Shown here in pieces: positions 44,027-52,631 of a stretch of DNA of 64,000 nt (position 1 is the stretch's first letter; each line of letters opens with the position of its first letter). The notes under the pieces are model-generated. The model made no database searches. It had not been told where the DNA came from and saw only the letters and a list, made by a program, of their open reading frames with translations. The stretch is taken from assembly GCF_025685545.1 (NCBI RefSeq), contig NZ_JAGSYC010000025.1:434001-498000 (forward strand), written 5' to 3'. The stretch comes from Granulicella paludicola (lineage in GTDB: Bacteria; Acidobacteriota; Terriglobia; Terriglobales; Acidobacteriaceae). Both the position numbers and the translations under genes were made by a program.

Positions 44027-44630
44027 TTTCGCCCCAGGCGTAGGCGTTTGGCTGTGGCAGATCGATATGCTGCAGCACCCTGTGTACGTAGTTCCGCGCG
44101 ATGTCCTCGATCGTCTGAGGATGGTTGTAGAAGGTGGGGATCACCGGGTAAACCGTTGCGCCAGCCTCTGTGACCGAGGCCATGTTGCGGATGTGGATGA
44201 GGTTGAAGGGCGTCTCGCGCACGCAGAGAATGAGGCGGCGGCGTTCCTTCAGGCAGACGTCCGCGGCGCGCTCGATCAGGTTGCCCGCCATGCCGTGCGC
44301 GATCCCTGCCAAGGTGCCCATGGAACAGGGAAGTACGATCATCGCATCCACATGATGGGACCCCGACGCGATTGAAGCGCCGATGTCTTCATGTGCGAGC
44401 GGAATGATCTTTGTAGATGGCTCGCCAAGGAGTCGCTCCACGAGATTGGCGCGACCTGCGAGTTTGAGCTCTTCAGCCAGAACCCGCAATGCGCTCGGCG
44501 ACAGCACAAGGTGCACTCGCCCCACGCGGGCATCCTGCTCAAGGGCGCGAAGCATCTCAACTGCAAAGACAGAACCGCTGGCGCCTGTAATTGCGAGGGT
44601 AATCGTGAGTGGATGTACTTCAAAACTCAT
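44013..44630 (-). CDS. ubiX: flavin prenyltransferase UbiX
   Basis: Makes prenylated FMN, the cofactor of UbiD-type decarboxylases, from dimethylallyl phosphate and FMNH2. The 205 residues show ITLAITGASGSVFAVEML (flavin site), MIVLPCSMGTLAGIAHGMAGNLIERAADVCLKERRRLILCVRETPF and the C-terminal IPTFYNHPQTIEDIARNYVHRVLQ. All are family signatures. The partner ubiD is not in the window. Converges with and slightly overlaps the hydrolase gene. Confidence 0.95.
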   Translation of the reverse strand: MSFEVHPLTITLAITGASGSVFAVEMLRALEQDARVGRVHLVLSPSALRVLAEELKLAGRANLVERLLGEPSTKIIPLAHEDIGASIASGSHHVDAMIVLPCSMGTLAGIAHGMAGNLIERAADVCLKERRRLILCVRETPFNLIHIRNMASVTEAGATVYPVIPTFYNHPQTIEDIARNYVHRVLQHIDLPQPNAYAWGETTAS

Positions 44631-44713
44631 GAGACCTCATTATCTCGCAATGCCCGACACGCGTTTGTCCTCTTAGGTGAAACCCTTCGATTTTCGCGAG
44701 ACATTTGCGACAG

Positions 44714-44777
44714 ACTTCGGTTCAATACAACTATGTGCTACTTCGGTTCAGGCACTGAAGTTTCGGTTTTGAACCTC
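44714..44777. repeat. short direct and inverted repeats in the ubiX upstream region
   Basis: ACTTCGGTTCA occurs at 44714-44724 and 44740-44750, a 26-base step. GGTTCA of the second copy can pair with TGAACC at 44770-44775. It sits in the 230-base gap between divergent ubiX and the next gene and might be an operator. Confidence 0.4.
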
Positions 44778-44864
44778 GTTTTTGCTACGGCTCGTCCATA
44801 AAGGAAAGATACAAAGGTCCACTCCGCATCTGGCTTCAACAAGTCTCTACGGAGCGTGAAACGA

Positions 44865-45953
44865 ATGAAGACGTACAAGCACAATTGGCGTTCAGCCGTG
44901 AGGGCTGGAATAGTGGGGCTGGCGACGTGGATGGTGGCTGGTTCGGCGCATGGCTCGATGACGCTGCTGGTGGAGCAGCCGTACGGTAAGCTGGGACACT
45001 TCAACCCGGGCGGACACTCCGCCATTTACCTGGACCGCGTCTGCGCCGAAACTCCGATCAAGCTCCGGCCCTGCGGAGCTGGCGAGATGGGAGTCGTTCT
45101 CAGCCGCTACGACGGCGTCAATGGTCTGGACTGGGTTGCTGTGCCGCTCATTCCGTACCTGTACGCCGTAGAGTCCGCGGACGAGATTCCAGACACCATG
45201 GACAAGGATACGGAAGAGCAGCTGCGCGATGTTTATCGTCGCCAGCATCTGGAAAGCGTTGCCAAAGATGAGGAAGACGGCTCGACGCCCGACGGCAACT
45301 GGTATGAACTGATCGGTTCGGCGTACGACCGCACAATCTACGGCTTTCGCGTCGCGACGAATGCGGAGCAGGATGCGATGCTGATCGCGGTCTACAACGA
45401 CCAGAAAAATACCGAACGGTACAATGGGATCTGGCGGAACTGTGCAGACTTCGTCCGTGTGGCGATAAACCGGGTTTACCCGCATGCGATTCGGCGGAAC
45501 TATATCGCCGATCTGGGGGTAAGTTCTCCAAAGGCGGCTGCACGGGGGCTTACGCACTACGCGCAAAAGCATCCCGAGGCTCAGCTGGATGTCTTCGTGA
45601 TTCCACAGGTGCCGGGGAGTCTGCCTCGTTCGCATGGAAATACCGGGGTGCTGGAAGGGGTGGTGAAGCGGTACAGTGTGCCGCTGGTGCTGCTGTCTCC
45701 GCACATCGAAGGCGTTGCACTGGTGGCCTACGTGGCGCATGGGCGGTTTTCGATGCCGAAGGATGCCCCGAAGCTGGATATAGCCCAGTTACAGCAGCAG
45801 TTGGCGATCGTGAGGCCATTCGCGATGGGAATGCCGCAGATGCCGGAGCCGCCTCAGCCCGTGGTGAGTCCGCCAAGTGGAGGCGTGTCGTTAGCGGAGG
45901 GAGGCGGACCCGTAGTTGTAACACCGGGAACACTCCCGGCGCTGCTTCAGTAA
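44865..45953 (+). CDS. exported protein with papain-like (NlpC/P60 or DUF4105-like) His/Cys pattern
   Basis: About 362 residues with a signal peptide (AGIVGLATWMVAGSAHG). The mature N-terminus reads LVEQPYGKLGHFNPGGHSAIYLDRVC, and about 180 residues later comes YNGIWRNCADFVRVAINRVYPHAIRRNYIADLG. A GHSA His followed by an NCADF Cys is the order seen in permuted papain-fold enzymes (DUF4105, LRAT-like, some NlpC/P60). This assignment is inference from two motifs. The C-terminus is Pro/Gln/Gly-rich. GGAG lies ten bases before ATG 44865; GTG 44856 is in frame but too close. Confidence 0.6.
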   Translation: MKTYKHNWRSAVRAGIVGLATWMVAGSAHGSMTLLVEQPYGKLGHFNPGGHSAIYLDRVCAETPIKLRPCGAGEMGVVLSRYDGVNGLDWVAVPLIPYLYAVESADEIPDTMDKDTEEQLRDVYRRQHLESVAKDEEDGSTPDGNWYELIGSAYDRTIYGFRVATNAEQDAMLIAVYNDQKNTERYNGIWRNCADFVRVAINRVYPHAIRRNYIADLGVSSPKAAARGLTHYAQKHPEAQLDVFVIPQVPGSLPRSHGNTGVLEGVVKRYSVPLVLLSPHIEGVALVAYVAHGRFSMPKDAPKLDIAQLQQQLAIVRPFAMGMPQMPEPPQPVVSPPSGGVSLAEGGGPVVVTPGTLPALLQ

Positions 45954-45967
45954 TTCTCCAAACCTTT

Positions 45968-46552
45968 CTAACGAAGGGCGAAGGCAATCAGCGTCGGGGC
46001 GGATCTGCCTGTGCGTCGCTCAGCTTCCTCGATGAGCTTGTCTTCCAGCGGACGCCAGGACTGGTCCATCTCGCAGCGGGCGACCTCCTCGGTTGGTGCT
46101 TCGACGAAGCAGAGTTCGCAGACGGTCAGGTGGTCATCTTCGTCGCGGACAGGGGGCCCAAAGGTCCGGCATTGGATGGGCCGGGTGGTGTACAGATCGC
46201 AGGTAGCCGTAATCGGGTCCAGGATGGGGCAGACTTCGTCGTTAGCGAAGTCTTCGAAGAGATCTTCGTGCTGGGGCTGAGTGAAGAGATCGCCCGAGAC
46301 GGGATCGCCGGGGAAGTCTGGGGCGAGGCGGGCGCGGGAGTCGGCGAGGCGGCCGCGGATACGGTCGGCGAGGTCGGGCTCGGCCGCGTTGAGTGCGGTC
46401 TGCAGGGATTCGGCGTCAAGCGGCGAGATAGGGAAGACGCCGACGCAGCACTGGTGGCAGCCGGGCTTGCAAACCAGCCAGTCGCCTGAGCGTTGCGCCG
46501 CTGAAGTCAAAGCGGCATCGACCATAGGGAAAAGCTGAATTGAGCCTGACAT
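45968..46552 (-). CDS. YkgJ-family cysteine-cluster protein
   Basis: A 194-residue member of the YkgJ/UPF0153 group, thought to bind zinc or an iron-sulfur cluster. Cysteines fall in CKPGCHQCC near the N-terminus, CPILDPITATCDLYTTRPIQCRTFGPP in the middle, and CELCF later, the classic order for the family. GGAA stands about six bases before ATG 46552. An upstream extension to 46684 is open but has lower GC and no domain. Function is unknown. It converges with the preceding gene. Confidence 0.83.
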   Translation of the reverse strand: MSGSIQLFPMVDAALTSAAQRSGDWLVCKPGCHQCCVGVFPISPLDAESLQTALNAAEPDLADRIRGRLADSRARLAPDFPGDPVSGDLFTQPQHEDLFEDFANDEVCPILDPITATCDLYTTRPIQCRTFGPPVRDEDDHLTVCELCFVEAPTEEVARCEMDQSWRPLEDKLIEEAERRTGRSAPTLIAFALR

Positions 46553-47026
46553 TTTCTGTTCCGCATTCATCAAGTCGTTTATGTAATCCGATGAAGTGCT
46601 TGTAAAAAAGACATTTGGGAGAATGTATATCTCTTTCGCGAACTCATAATCTTCCGAGTTTTTCAGATTGAGAGTGCCGTTCAACCTTTGTCCGGCTTCG
46701 TGCGCCCTTCATTCCAAACAGAGCAATTTTTATACAGACACCCTATGTCGGCTATGGGACAGTTGTGGGACTGAAGCCAACAAACCACTTCCTCATAAAG
46801 AAAGAGTACGTGATGGCTGAAGTTGTGTGCACCAGAAAAATGCCGCTGGGCGTTGGATGCCATCTGTACTACCTGCTATTGGACAGCATCCACTTCTACC
46901 TAATAAGTCAGAGCTATGGAGAATCGGGATGCTCTACCGTTGCCAGGCTCGATACCATCATCGCAATCAGGTTATCAACCTCTTGTGGATGAATGCGAAG
47001 TAGTTTTCTTTTCTTTGGGAGGCGAG
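46553..47026. other. AT-richer intergenic region between ykgJ-like and crp-like genes
   Basis: About 470 bases of visibly lower GC than the window average, with A- and T-runs. Open frames in it (for example 46765-46992) have no SD and no domain. It should contain the divergent promoters. I see no clear CRP-type palindrome or terminator. Confidence 0.5.
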
Positions 47027-47134
47027 ATGATCAAAAAAGAACAGACGTCGCCTCGCCGCGGAGTCATTCTAGAAGTAATGTCGGGTAGGCGACTCATAGG
47101 TTTTCGCTTCAACTCTTTCGATCGCCGACGATAG
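47027..47134 (+). CDS. possible 35-residue leader peptide or small protein
   Basis: ATG 47027 is preceded by GGGAGG at 47017-47022 and opens a 35-codon frame (MIKKEQTSPRRG..., ending FDRRR) that stops 11 bases before the Crp/Fnr start. The very good SD is the main support. It is basic and has no recognisable domain. It might couple translation of the regulator gene or be a small protein in its own right. Confidence 0.35.
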   Translation: MIKKEQTSPRRGVILEVMSGRRLIGFRFNSFDRRR

Positions 47135-47145
47135 GAGATTACTGC

Positions 47146-47907
47146 ATGGGCGTTGCCGAAGCTGACAAATTCGATCCGAGCGTCTTTTTGAGAACGCCGG
47201 GACTCGGACGAAAATTAGTGCAGATTCGAGCAAAGTCGGTTTTTTTCAGCCAGGGCGATGCGGCCAATTGCGTCTACTACCTGCACAGCGGGCGAGCGAA
47301 GCTGACGGTAGTCTCCAATCGCGGCAAAGAAGCCACGATCACGCTGCTTTCGGCAGGCGATTTTGTGGGGGAAGAGGCTATAGCGGGGTCGGCGGGACTG
47401 CGGCTGGCAACGGCGACGGCGATCACTGTTTGCACGGGGCTGTGGATACAACGGGACGAGATGTGCCGTGTGCTTCAGGACGAGCCTGAGTTTTCTGCGC
47501 TATTCCTGAAGTTTCTTTTAGCGCGCAGTATGCGGACGCAGGCTGATCTGGTAGATCAACTCTTCAACTCCAGTGAGAAGCGGCTGGCACGGATTCTGCT
47601 CCTGATGGCAGAGTTCGGGATGCCAGGCGAACCCGAGACGCTGATACCGCCGATCACCCAGGAGACTTTGGCAGAGATGATAGGCACGACCCGGTCGCGC
47701 GTAAGTTTCTTTATGAATCGGTTTCGGAAGCTGGGATTCATCGAATATAACGGGCGGATTCGGGTGCATAAATCGCTGTTGAATGTGATCCTCCACGACC
47801 ATCTTCCCGATCAGAATGCGATGAGGCCTAAAGATGACGACATCCCGATGGCTCGAAAGAAACTCAGGGCGAGACGCACAAGCCTGGTAAAGGAAACAGG
47901 CAAATGA
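47146..47907 (+). CDS. Crp/Fnr-family transcription regulator
   Basis: A 253-residue regulator. An N-terminal cyclic-nucleotide-binding-like beta barrel shows VFFSQGDAANCVYYLHSGRAKLTVVS and LSAGDFVGEEAIAG. A dimer helix follows, then a winged helix with ITQETLAEMIGTTRSRVSFFMNRFRKLGFIEYNGRIRV. The cAMP-contacting Arg/Ser-Thr pair of true CRP is not evident, and there is no N-terminal Fnr Cys cluster, so the effector is unknown. A 30-residue basic tail follows the DNA-binding domain. AGGAG stands eight bases before the ATG. Confidence 0.92.
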   Translation: MGVAEADKFDPSVFLRTPGLGRKLVQIRAKSVFFSQGDAANCVYYLHSGRAKLTVVSNRGKEATITLLSAGDFVGEEAIAGSAGLRLATATAITVCTGLWIQRDEMCRVLQDEPEFSALFLKFLLARSMRTQADLVDQLFNSSEKRLARILLLMAEFGMPGEPETLIPPITQETLAEMIGTTRSRVSFFMNRFRKLGFIEYNGRIRVHKSLLNVILHDHLPDQNAMRPKDDDIPMARKKLRARRTSLVKETGK

Positions 47908-47978
47908 GCAATCCGAGACAGAAGCCGGCTTAGCGCTGCGAGATACTTTGGAGCGTGGTACGCAGTTCTGGAGGTGAA

Positions 47979-48608
47979 ATGGTGCCGAACACGATCAGCA
48001 AACTGCTTGTCGTCGATGACGAGCCGCAGATACGCACAGTCATGGAGCAGGTTTTTACACAGCTGGGTTACAGTGTGCGGACGGCTTCAGATGGGTTCTC
48101 TGCGCTCCGTCAGCTACGGGAGTGGATGCCGAATGTGATCGTCTCGGATCTGAACATGCCCGGAATGTCGGGATTTGAACTATTGTCTGTCATACGCAGG
48201 CGGCTGGCCTCCATCTACGTGGTGGCGAGCAGCGGCGCCTACACCAGCAATGAATTGCCGCCTGGCGTAGCGGCGGATGCGTTCCATCCCAAGGGGACGA
48301 GTATGCACTCCCTGGTGAAACAGGTAGAGGTCTGGATTGACGAGGACCTGCGCGCCTCCCGCAAGCAGAATGGAGCGCCGCCGATCTGGACTTCACGATG
48401 CAGGAAGACACCGGCAGGGGAGCGGCCCTCAGGAGCTTTATACGCGATGATCAGCTGCCCGGAGTGCTTGCGGGCGCTCCCTCAGCTTCTTCGCGAAGAC
48501 GAAAGAACGATGCATAAGACCGAATGTACGCATTGCCAGACGCCGATAGAGTACGCCATTGTGCAGGAGCTGGACCCGGCAACATCTCAGCCGTATGCAA
48601 CGGCCTGA
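47979..48608 (+). CDS. response regulator with C-terminal Cys-rich ribbon
   Basis: A 209-residue protein with a receiver domain at residues 8-120: LLVVDDEPQIRTVMEQVF with the acidic pair, VIVSDLNMPGMSGFELL with the phosphoacceptor Asp, and Lys in FHPKGTS. The last 60 residues hold two Cys pairs, CPECLRAL and CTHCQTPIEY, a probable zinc ribbon. There is no classical output domain. ATG 47979 has GGAGG four bases upstream. It lies 71 bases after the Crp/Fnr gene and may share its transcript. The output is perhaps protein-protein contact (inference). Confidence 0.85.
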   Translation: MVPNTISKLLVVDDEPQIRTVMEQVFTQLGYSVRTASDGFSALRQLREWMPNVIVSDLNMPGMSGFELLSVIRRRLASIYVVASSGAYTSNELPPGVAADAFHPKGTSMHSLVKQVEVWIDEDLRASRKQNGAPPIWTSRCRKTPAGERPSGALYAMISCPECLRALPQLLREDERTMHKTECTHCQTPIEYAIVQELDPATSQPYATA

Positions 48609-48711
48609 AGCTATCCATCCCTTTGCTTATTAGATGGTTGAAAGGATAACCTCAGGCGTTGGTTGGATTTTAGGTTCGATCTCCGGTATCAGCGCAGTCC
48701 GGCCTTCCGCC

Positions 48712-50010
48712 TTAGCCAGCAGCCAATACGCGGTCGAAGATCTCATCGATATTTGTGAGCTGACGGTTGACGTCGAAGGCAGCGGCGACCTTATCGGCCC
48801 CAAGTAACTTCTCGATGTTCGGATCGCCTTCAATCAACTCGCGGAAGTTCTTATCGTTCTCCCAAGCATCCATAGCATGCGTCTGGACGGTCTTATAGGC
48901 GTCTTCGCGGCTCATGCCTGCGGCGGCGAGGTCAACCAGGAGCTGTCCGGAGAAGACCAGGCCATGAGTGGATTCGAGGTTCTTCTTCATCCGCTCCGGG
49001 TAAACCAGCAGCTTTTCGATCAGGGTGGCCGTCTTGTCGAGGAGGTAATCGGCAAGGATGCAGGTGTCGGGGAAGATGACTCGCTCGGCGGAGGAGTGTG
49101 AGATGTCGCGCTCGTGCCAGAGCGCCACATTCTCAAGTGCTGCTTGAGCATTACCGCGTATCACGCGGGCAAGACCGCAGATATTCTCGCAGGTGATGGG
49201 GTTGCGCTTGTGTGGCATGGCACTCGAACCCTTCTGGCCCTTCGAGAAGAACTCCTCGGCCTCGCGGACTTCGGTCCGCTGGAGGTGGCGGATCTCAAGG
49301 GCGATCTTGTCGAGGGTGGAGGCCATTACAGCCAAGGTGGTAATGAAGGCGGCATGGCGGTCACGCTGCAACACCTGGGTGGAGATGAGAGCAGGCTCAA
49401 GGTTCAAATCGGAGAGGATCGCGGCTTCATGTGCGGGTTTAAGTTTGCCGAAGGCACCGACTGCTCCGGAGAGTTTTCCTACTCGAAGATCCTCCGCTGC
49501 CGCATTGAAGCGCTTGAGGTTACGGCCCATCTCGGAGTACCAGAGTAGGAGTTTGGCGCCGAAGGTTGTGGGTTCGGCGTGCACGCCATGGGTGCGACCG
49601 ATGGTGGGGGTATTTTTAAATTCGACGGCGCGCTTGCGTAATACGTCACGAAGCCGCACAATTCCTGTACGAATCAATTCTGAGGCTTGCGTAATCGCTA
49701 ACGCCTGGGCGGTGTCGACCACGTCCGTGGAGGTTAGGCCGTAATGCAGCCACCGCGCTTCGGGTCCGACGGCCTCGGCGACGGCAGTGGTAAAGGCCAG
49801 GACGTCGTGGCGGGTTTCTGCTTCGATCTCATGGATGCGCTCGATAGTGAATGACGCCTTCTGCTGGAGAACCTCAGCAGCGGAGGCGGGCACGACGCCA
49901 GCACGTGCAAGAGCGGCAGTGGCGGCGAGCTCGACACGCAACCAATTATTGAACTTCTGCTGCTCTGACCAGATGGCGGCCATGGCGGGACGGGTATAGC
50001 GGGCGATCAT
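48712..50010 (-). CDS. purB: adenylosuccinate lyase
   Basis: Catalyses two beta-eliminations in purine synthesis (SAICAR to AICAR and adenylosuccinate to AMP). The 432 residues carry the superfamily signature GQKGSSAMPHKRNP with the catalytic Ser loop, GLTSTDVVDTAQAL, and TIGRTHGVHAEPTTFG with the catalytic His. The start IARYTRPAMAAIWSEQQKF is typical. The gene stands alone between regulators, not in a pur operon. Confidence 0.97.
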   Translation of the reverse strand: MIARYTRPAMAAIWSEQQKFNNWLRVELAATAALARAGVVPASAAEVLQQKASFTIERIHEIEAETRHDVLAFTTAVAEAVGPEARWLHYGLTSTDVVDTAQALAITQASELIRTGIVRLRDVLRKRAVEFKNTPTIGRTHGVHAEPTTFGAKLLLWYSEMGRNLKRFNAAAEDLRVGKLSGAVGAFGKLKPAHEAAILSDLNLEPALISTQVLQRDRHAAFITTLAVMASTLDKIALEIRHLQRTEVREAEEFFSKGQKGSSAMPHKRNPITCENICGLARVIRGNAQAALENVALWHERDISHSSAERVIFPDTCILADYLLDKTATLIEKLLVYPERMKKNLESTHGLVFSGQLLVDLAAAGMSREDAYKTVQTHAMDAWENDKNFRELIEGDPNIEKLLGADKVAAAFDVNRQLTNIDEIFDRVLAAG

Positions 50011-50190
50011 GCGAACTCCAGTGCGTTTGGGGACGTAAAGATTTCGTAAAGTTTATGGAAAGGCTAACGTATTACAAGTTGGCTCTTCTAATAAGAAACA
50101 AGTAGGACCGATCATTAGTGTAGCGAGTTCCGAAGCTTGAGTGGTATGGTTCAGTGGCTCGACACCACCGGGCACGCCGTCGGGTTGCGA

Positions 50191-50196
50191 TATAAT
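50191..50196 (+). promoter_or_regulatory. TATAAT, candidate -10 element of the MarR-type gene
   Basis: A perfect TATAAT lies 17 bases before ATG 50214. No good -35 hexamer stands at the right distance. Transcription from it would begin close to or within the SD (GAGGGAG, 50199-50205), so the transcript would have almost no leader. Confidence 0.4.
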
Positions 50197-50213
50197 ACGA
50201 GGGAGTGGTATCT

Positions 50214-50684
50214 ATGACAACGGAAAATACAGTGCCGGCGAAGGATCAGCGGCTTAAGAGCCTGGCTGAGTTTCGCTACCAGATGCGTAAGTTTCTCAGC
50301 TTTAGCGAGACGGCGGCCGAACGCTGTGGCATTGCGACGCAGCAGTATCAGTTGATGCAGGTGATCGCAGCGATGGCACCGGGGCAGGATGCATCGATCA
50401 GCTACCTAGCTGACCGTATGGTGTTGAAGCATAACAGCATGGTGGAGCTTGTGGACCGCGCCGAGCGCGCCGGTCTGGTAAAGCGTGAGCATGACGAGCG
50501 CGATCTGCGCCGCTCGCTGGTTCGCCTTACGGTTGAAGGTCAGACCGTTCTGGGCAAGCTGGTGGACGAGCACATGGACGAGCTCGCTCCGAAGTGTGAG
50601 CCTCTGATCGAAGCTCTCAAGCAGTTACAGGACATCACACGGACCGGCATGCAGGGTCTCACCGAGGGCGAAGGCTCCGTGTAA
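50214..50684 (+). CDS. MarR-family transcription regulator
   Basis: A 156-residue winged-helix regulator. The DNA-binding part reads ISYLADRMVLKHNSMVELVDRAERAGLVKREHDERDLRRSLVRLT, with the wing hairpin HDERDLRRS typical of MarR. Flanking helices form the dimer interface. ATG 50214 is preferred because GAGGGAG lies eight bases upstream; GTG 50205 overlaps the SD. It lies 41 bases upstream of the chloride channel gene in the same direction and may control it (inference). Ligand unknown. Confidence 0.92.
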   Translation: MTTENTVPAKDQRLKSLAEFRYQMRKFLSFSETAAERCGIATQQYQLMQVIAAMAPGQDASISYLADRMVLKHNSMVELVDRAERAGLVKREHDERDLRRSLVRLTVEGQTVLGKLVDEHMDELAPKCEPLIEALKQLQDITRTGMQGLTEGEGSV

Positions 50685-50725
50685 TGAGCACGCCGCCGCG
50701 ATCGTTCGGCGGGGAATGAGGAAGA

Positions 50726-52564
50726 TTGGGTAGGGGTAGCACGTTACGGGACTATTCGGCAGACAGCCGGATTCTTTACACCAGTGCGCTGGCTTCAGTA
50801 CTGGGTGCAATTAGCGCAGTAGCAGCATGGGTGCTGCTTGAGTTGATTGCACTCTGTACGAACCTGTTCTACTTCCACTCCTGGAGCTTCAAGGATCGCG
50901 ACCCATGGCAGGCGCCTCAGCACTGGTGGCTGGTCTTTATGCCCGTGCTGGGCGGCCTGATTGTGGGCTTGATCGCGCGGTTCCTCTCTCCAAAGGTTCG
51001 CGGTCACGGTATGCCCGAGGCCGTGGAGACGATCGTCTTTGGCAAGGGCCGGGTGCAGCCGAGGGTAGCTGTGCTGAAGCCCATTGCGACGGCGATCTCG
51101 ATCGGTTCGGGTGGACCGTTCGGTGCAGAAGGCCCGGTGATCATTACGGGTGGTGCAATCGGCAGTGTGGTGGGACAGCTGCTTCCGGTAACAGATTCCG
51201 AACGAACGGTACTGATGGTAGCTGGCGCCTCCGCAGGCATGGCCGCTACCTTCAACTGCCCCATGAGCGCGACCCTGCTCGCGGTGGAGATTCTGCTGTT
51301 CGAGTGGAAGCCCCGCTCGCTTGTTCCCGTCGCGATCGCATGCGTTACGGCAGGAGCCGTGCGCCGTCTGCTGCTTGGGCCCGATAGCTTGATGTCCATG
51401 CCTGCCACGCAGGGGCCGGTGTATCACTCCGCCATGATCGGCGCGCTGCTGGTCGGCATCATCGCCGCCTTTGTCGCGGCGGGGCTGGGCAAGGCCATCC
51501 ACACCATGGAGCATTGGTTCGAAAAGCTGACAGATCTGGGCGTTCACTGGATGTGGTGGCCGGCCATCGGCGGCCTTGGTATCGGACTTGGAGGCCTGAT
51601 CTTCCCGCGAGCGCTCGGCGTGGGCTACAGCGTTATTCAGCAGATGATCACGGGTAGTGATGTGACCTGGAAGCTGCTGGCCGGGGTCCTTATCGTCAAG
51701 ACCGGAATCTGGATCTTCTCGCTGGGGTCGAACACGGCCGGCGGTATCCTGGCTCCCTTGCTCATGATTGGCGGCGCGCTCGGTGCCACGCTGGGACACT
51801 TTATGCCGTTCATGCCGATCGGTGCCTGGGTGCTGGTCGGCATGACGGCGGTGCTTTCGGCGGCGATTGGAGCTCCGCTGACCTCGGCGATGCTGGCGCT
51901 GGAGCTGACGCATAACGGCGGGCTTATGCTACCGGTGTTGCTGAGCTGCGTGGCAGCGTATGCGGTAAGCGTTCTGGTGCAGCCGCGGTCGATGCTGACC
52001 GAGGGCCTGAGCCGCAGGGGCTTCCACCTGAGCCGCGAATACGGAGTCGATCCCTTAGAGACGATGCTCGTGGGACAGGCGATGCATACGAGCGTCTTCG
52101 CGCTGCCAACAACGGCTACAAGGCAGAACGCTCTGGACTGGTTGCGGGCAACAGAAGAGCGTGGAGCAGCTGGCTGGTCACATTGGCAGCGCGTGTTTCC
52201 GCTGGTGGATGAGGAAGGCAAGCTGCAGGGAGTGCTGACGCGAGCGAAGATGATCGTTGCGGCGGGGCAGTCGGACGCGGAGAAGGATCGGCCTCTGCTG
52301 GATGATGCGAATCTGGAGCCGGCGACGGTGTCTCCAGGAGATACGCTTAGGAGCTGCGCTGAGGCAATGGCGGAGAGCAAGCTGACCGCATACCCGGTGG
52401 TCGCGACGGATGGGAAACTGGTCGGTGTGATGACGCTGGAGGATGTGCTGAAAGGTCGCAGCGAGCAGGCTCACCGCGAATCAGACCGCGAGCGCGTGCT
52501 TCGGTTGCGGTGGCCATTCTCCACCCGGAAACCCGTCACAAAAGTAGAGACGGTTACGGAATGA
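50726..52564 (+). CDS. CLC chloride channel/transporter with CBS pair
   Basis: A 612-residue protein with a CLC membrane core (residues 15-430) and a C-terminal CBS pair (about 455-590). Selectivity motifs are GHGMPEAV (93-100), GPFGAEGPVI with the gating Glu (E135), and NTAGGILAPLL. At the position of the internal proton-transfer Glu of CLC-ec1 (E203) this protein has Ile (NCPMSATLLAVEILLFEW, about I189). By analogy this suggests a channel or uncoupled transporter, not an H+/Cl- antiporter. The start is TTG 50726 with GAGGAAG just upstream. CBS domains usually bind adenine nucleotides. Confidence 0.92.
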   Translation: MGRGSTLRDYSADSRILYTSALASVLGAISAVAAWVLLELIALCTNLFYFHSWSFKDRDPWQAPQHWWLVFMPVLGGLIVGLIARFLSPKVRGHGMPEAVETIVFGKGRVQPRVAVLKPIATAISIGSGGPFGAEGPVIITGGAIGSVVGQLLPVTDSERTVLMVAGASAGMAATFNCPMSATLLAVEILLFEWKPRSLVPVAIACVTAGAVRRLLLGPDSLMSMPATQGPVYHSAMIGALLVGIIAAFVAAGLGKAIHTMEHWFEKLTDLGVHWMWWPAIGGLGIGLGGLIFPRALGVGYSVIQQMITGSDVTWKLLAGVLIVKTGIWIFSLGSNTAGGILAPLLMIGGALGATLGHFMPFMPIGAWVLVGMTAVLSAAIGAPLTSAMLALELTHNGGLMLPVLLSCVAAYAVSVLVQPRSMLTEGLSRRGFHLSREYGVDPLETMLVGQAMHTSVFALPTTATRQNALDWLRATEERGAAGWSHWQRVFPLVDEEGKLQGVLTRAKMIVAAGQSDAEKDRPLLDDANLEPATVSPGDTLRSCAEAMAESKLTAYPVVATDGKLVGVMTLEDVLKGRSEQAHRESDRERVLRLRWPFSTRKPVTKVETVTE

Positions 52565-52576
52565 CAATTCACTGAA

Positions 52577-52619
52577 GCAAAGAGAGGTCCTCAGCCACCG
52601 GCTGAGGACCTCTCTTTGC
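52577..52619. terminator. perfect 20-bp bidirectional terminator
   Basis: GCAAAGAGAGGTCCTCAGCC (52577-52596) pairs without mismatch with 52600-52619 around a three-base loop. A/T-rich ends serve both strands. It separates the convergent CLC and glutaredoxin genes. Confidence 0.95.
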
Positions 52620-52631
52620 CTTATGCGAAAA

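Noticed and set aside
46765-46992. 75-codon frame upstream of the Crp/Fnr gene
   Set aside because: No SD, odd composition, no domain, and conflict with the expected promoter region.
50157-50196. Full sigma-70 promoter (TCGACA with TATAAT) for the MarR-type gene
   Set aside because: The spacing of 26 bases is too long. Only the -10 hexamer is kept as a low-confidence feature.
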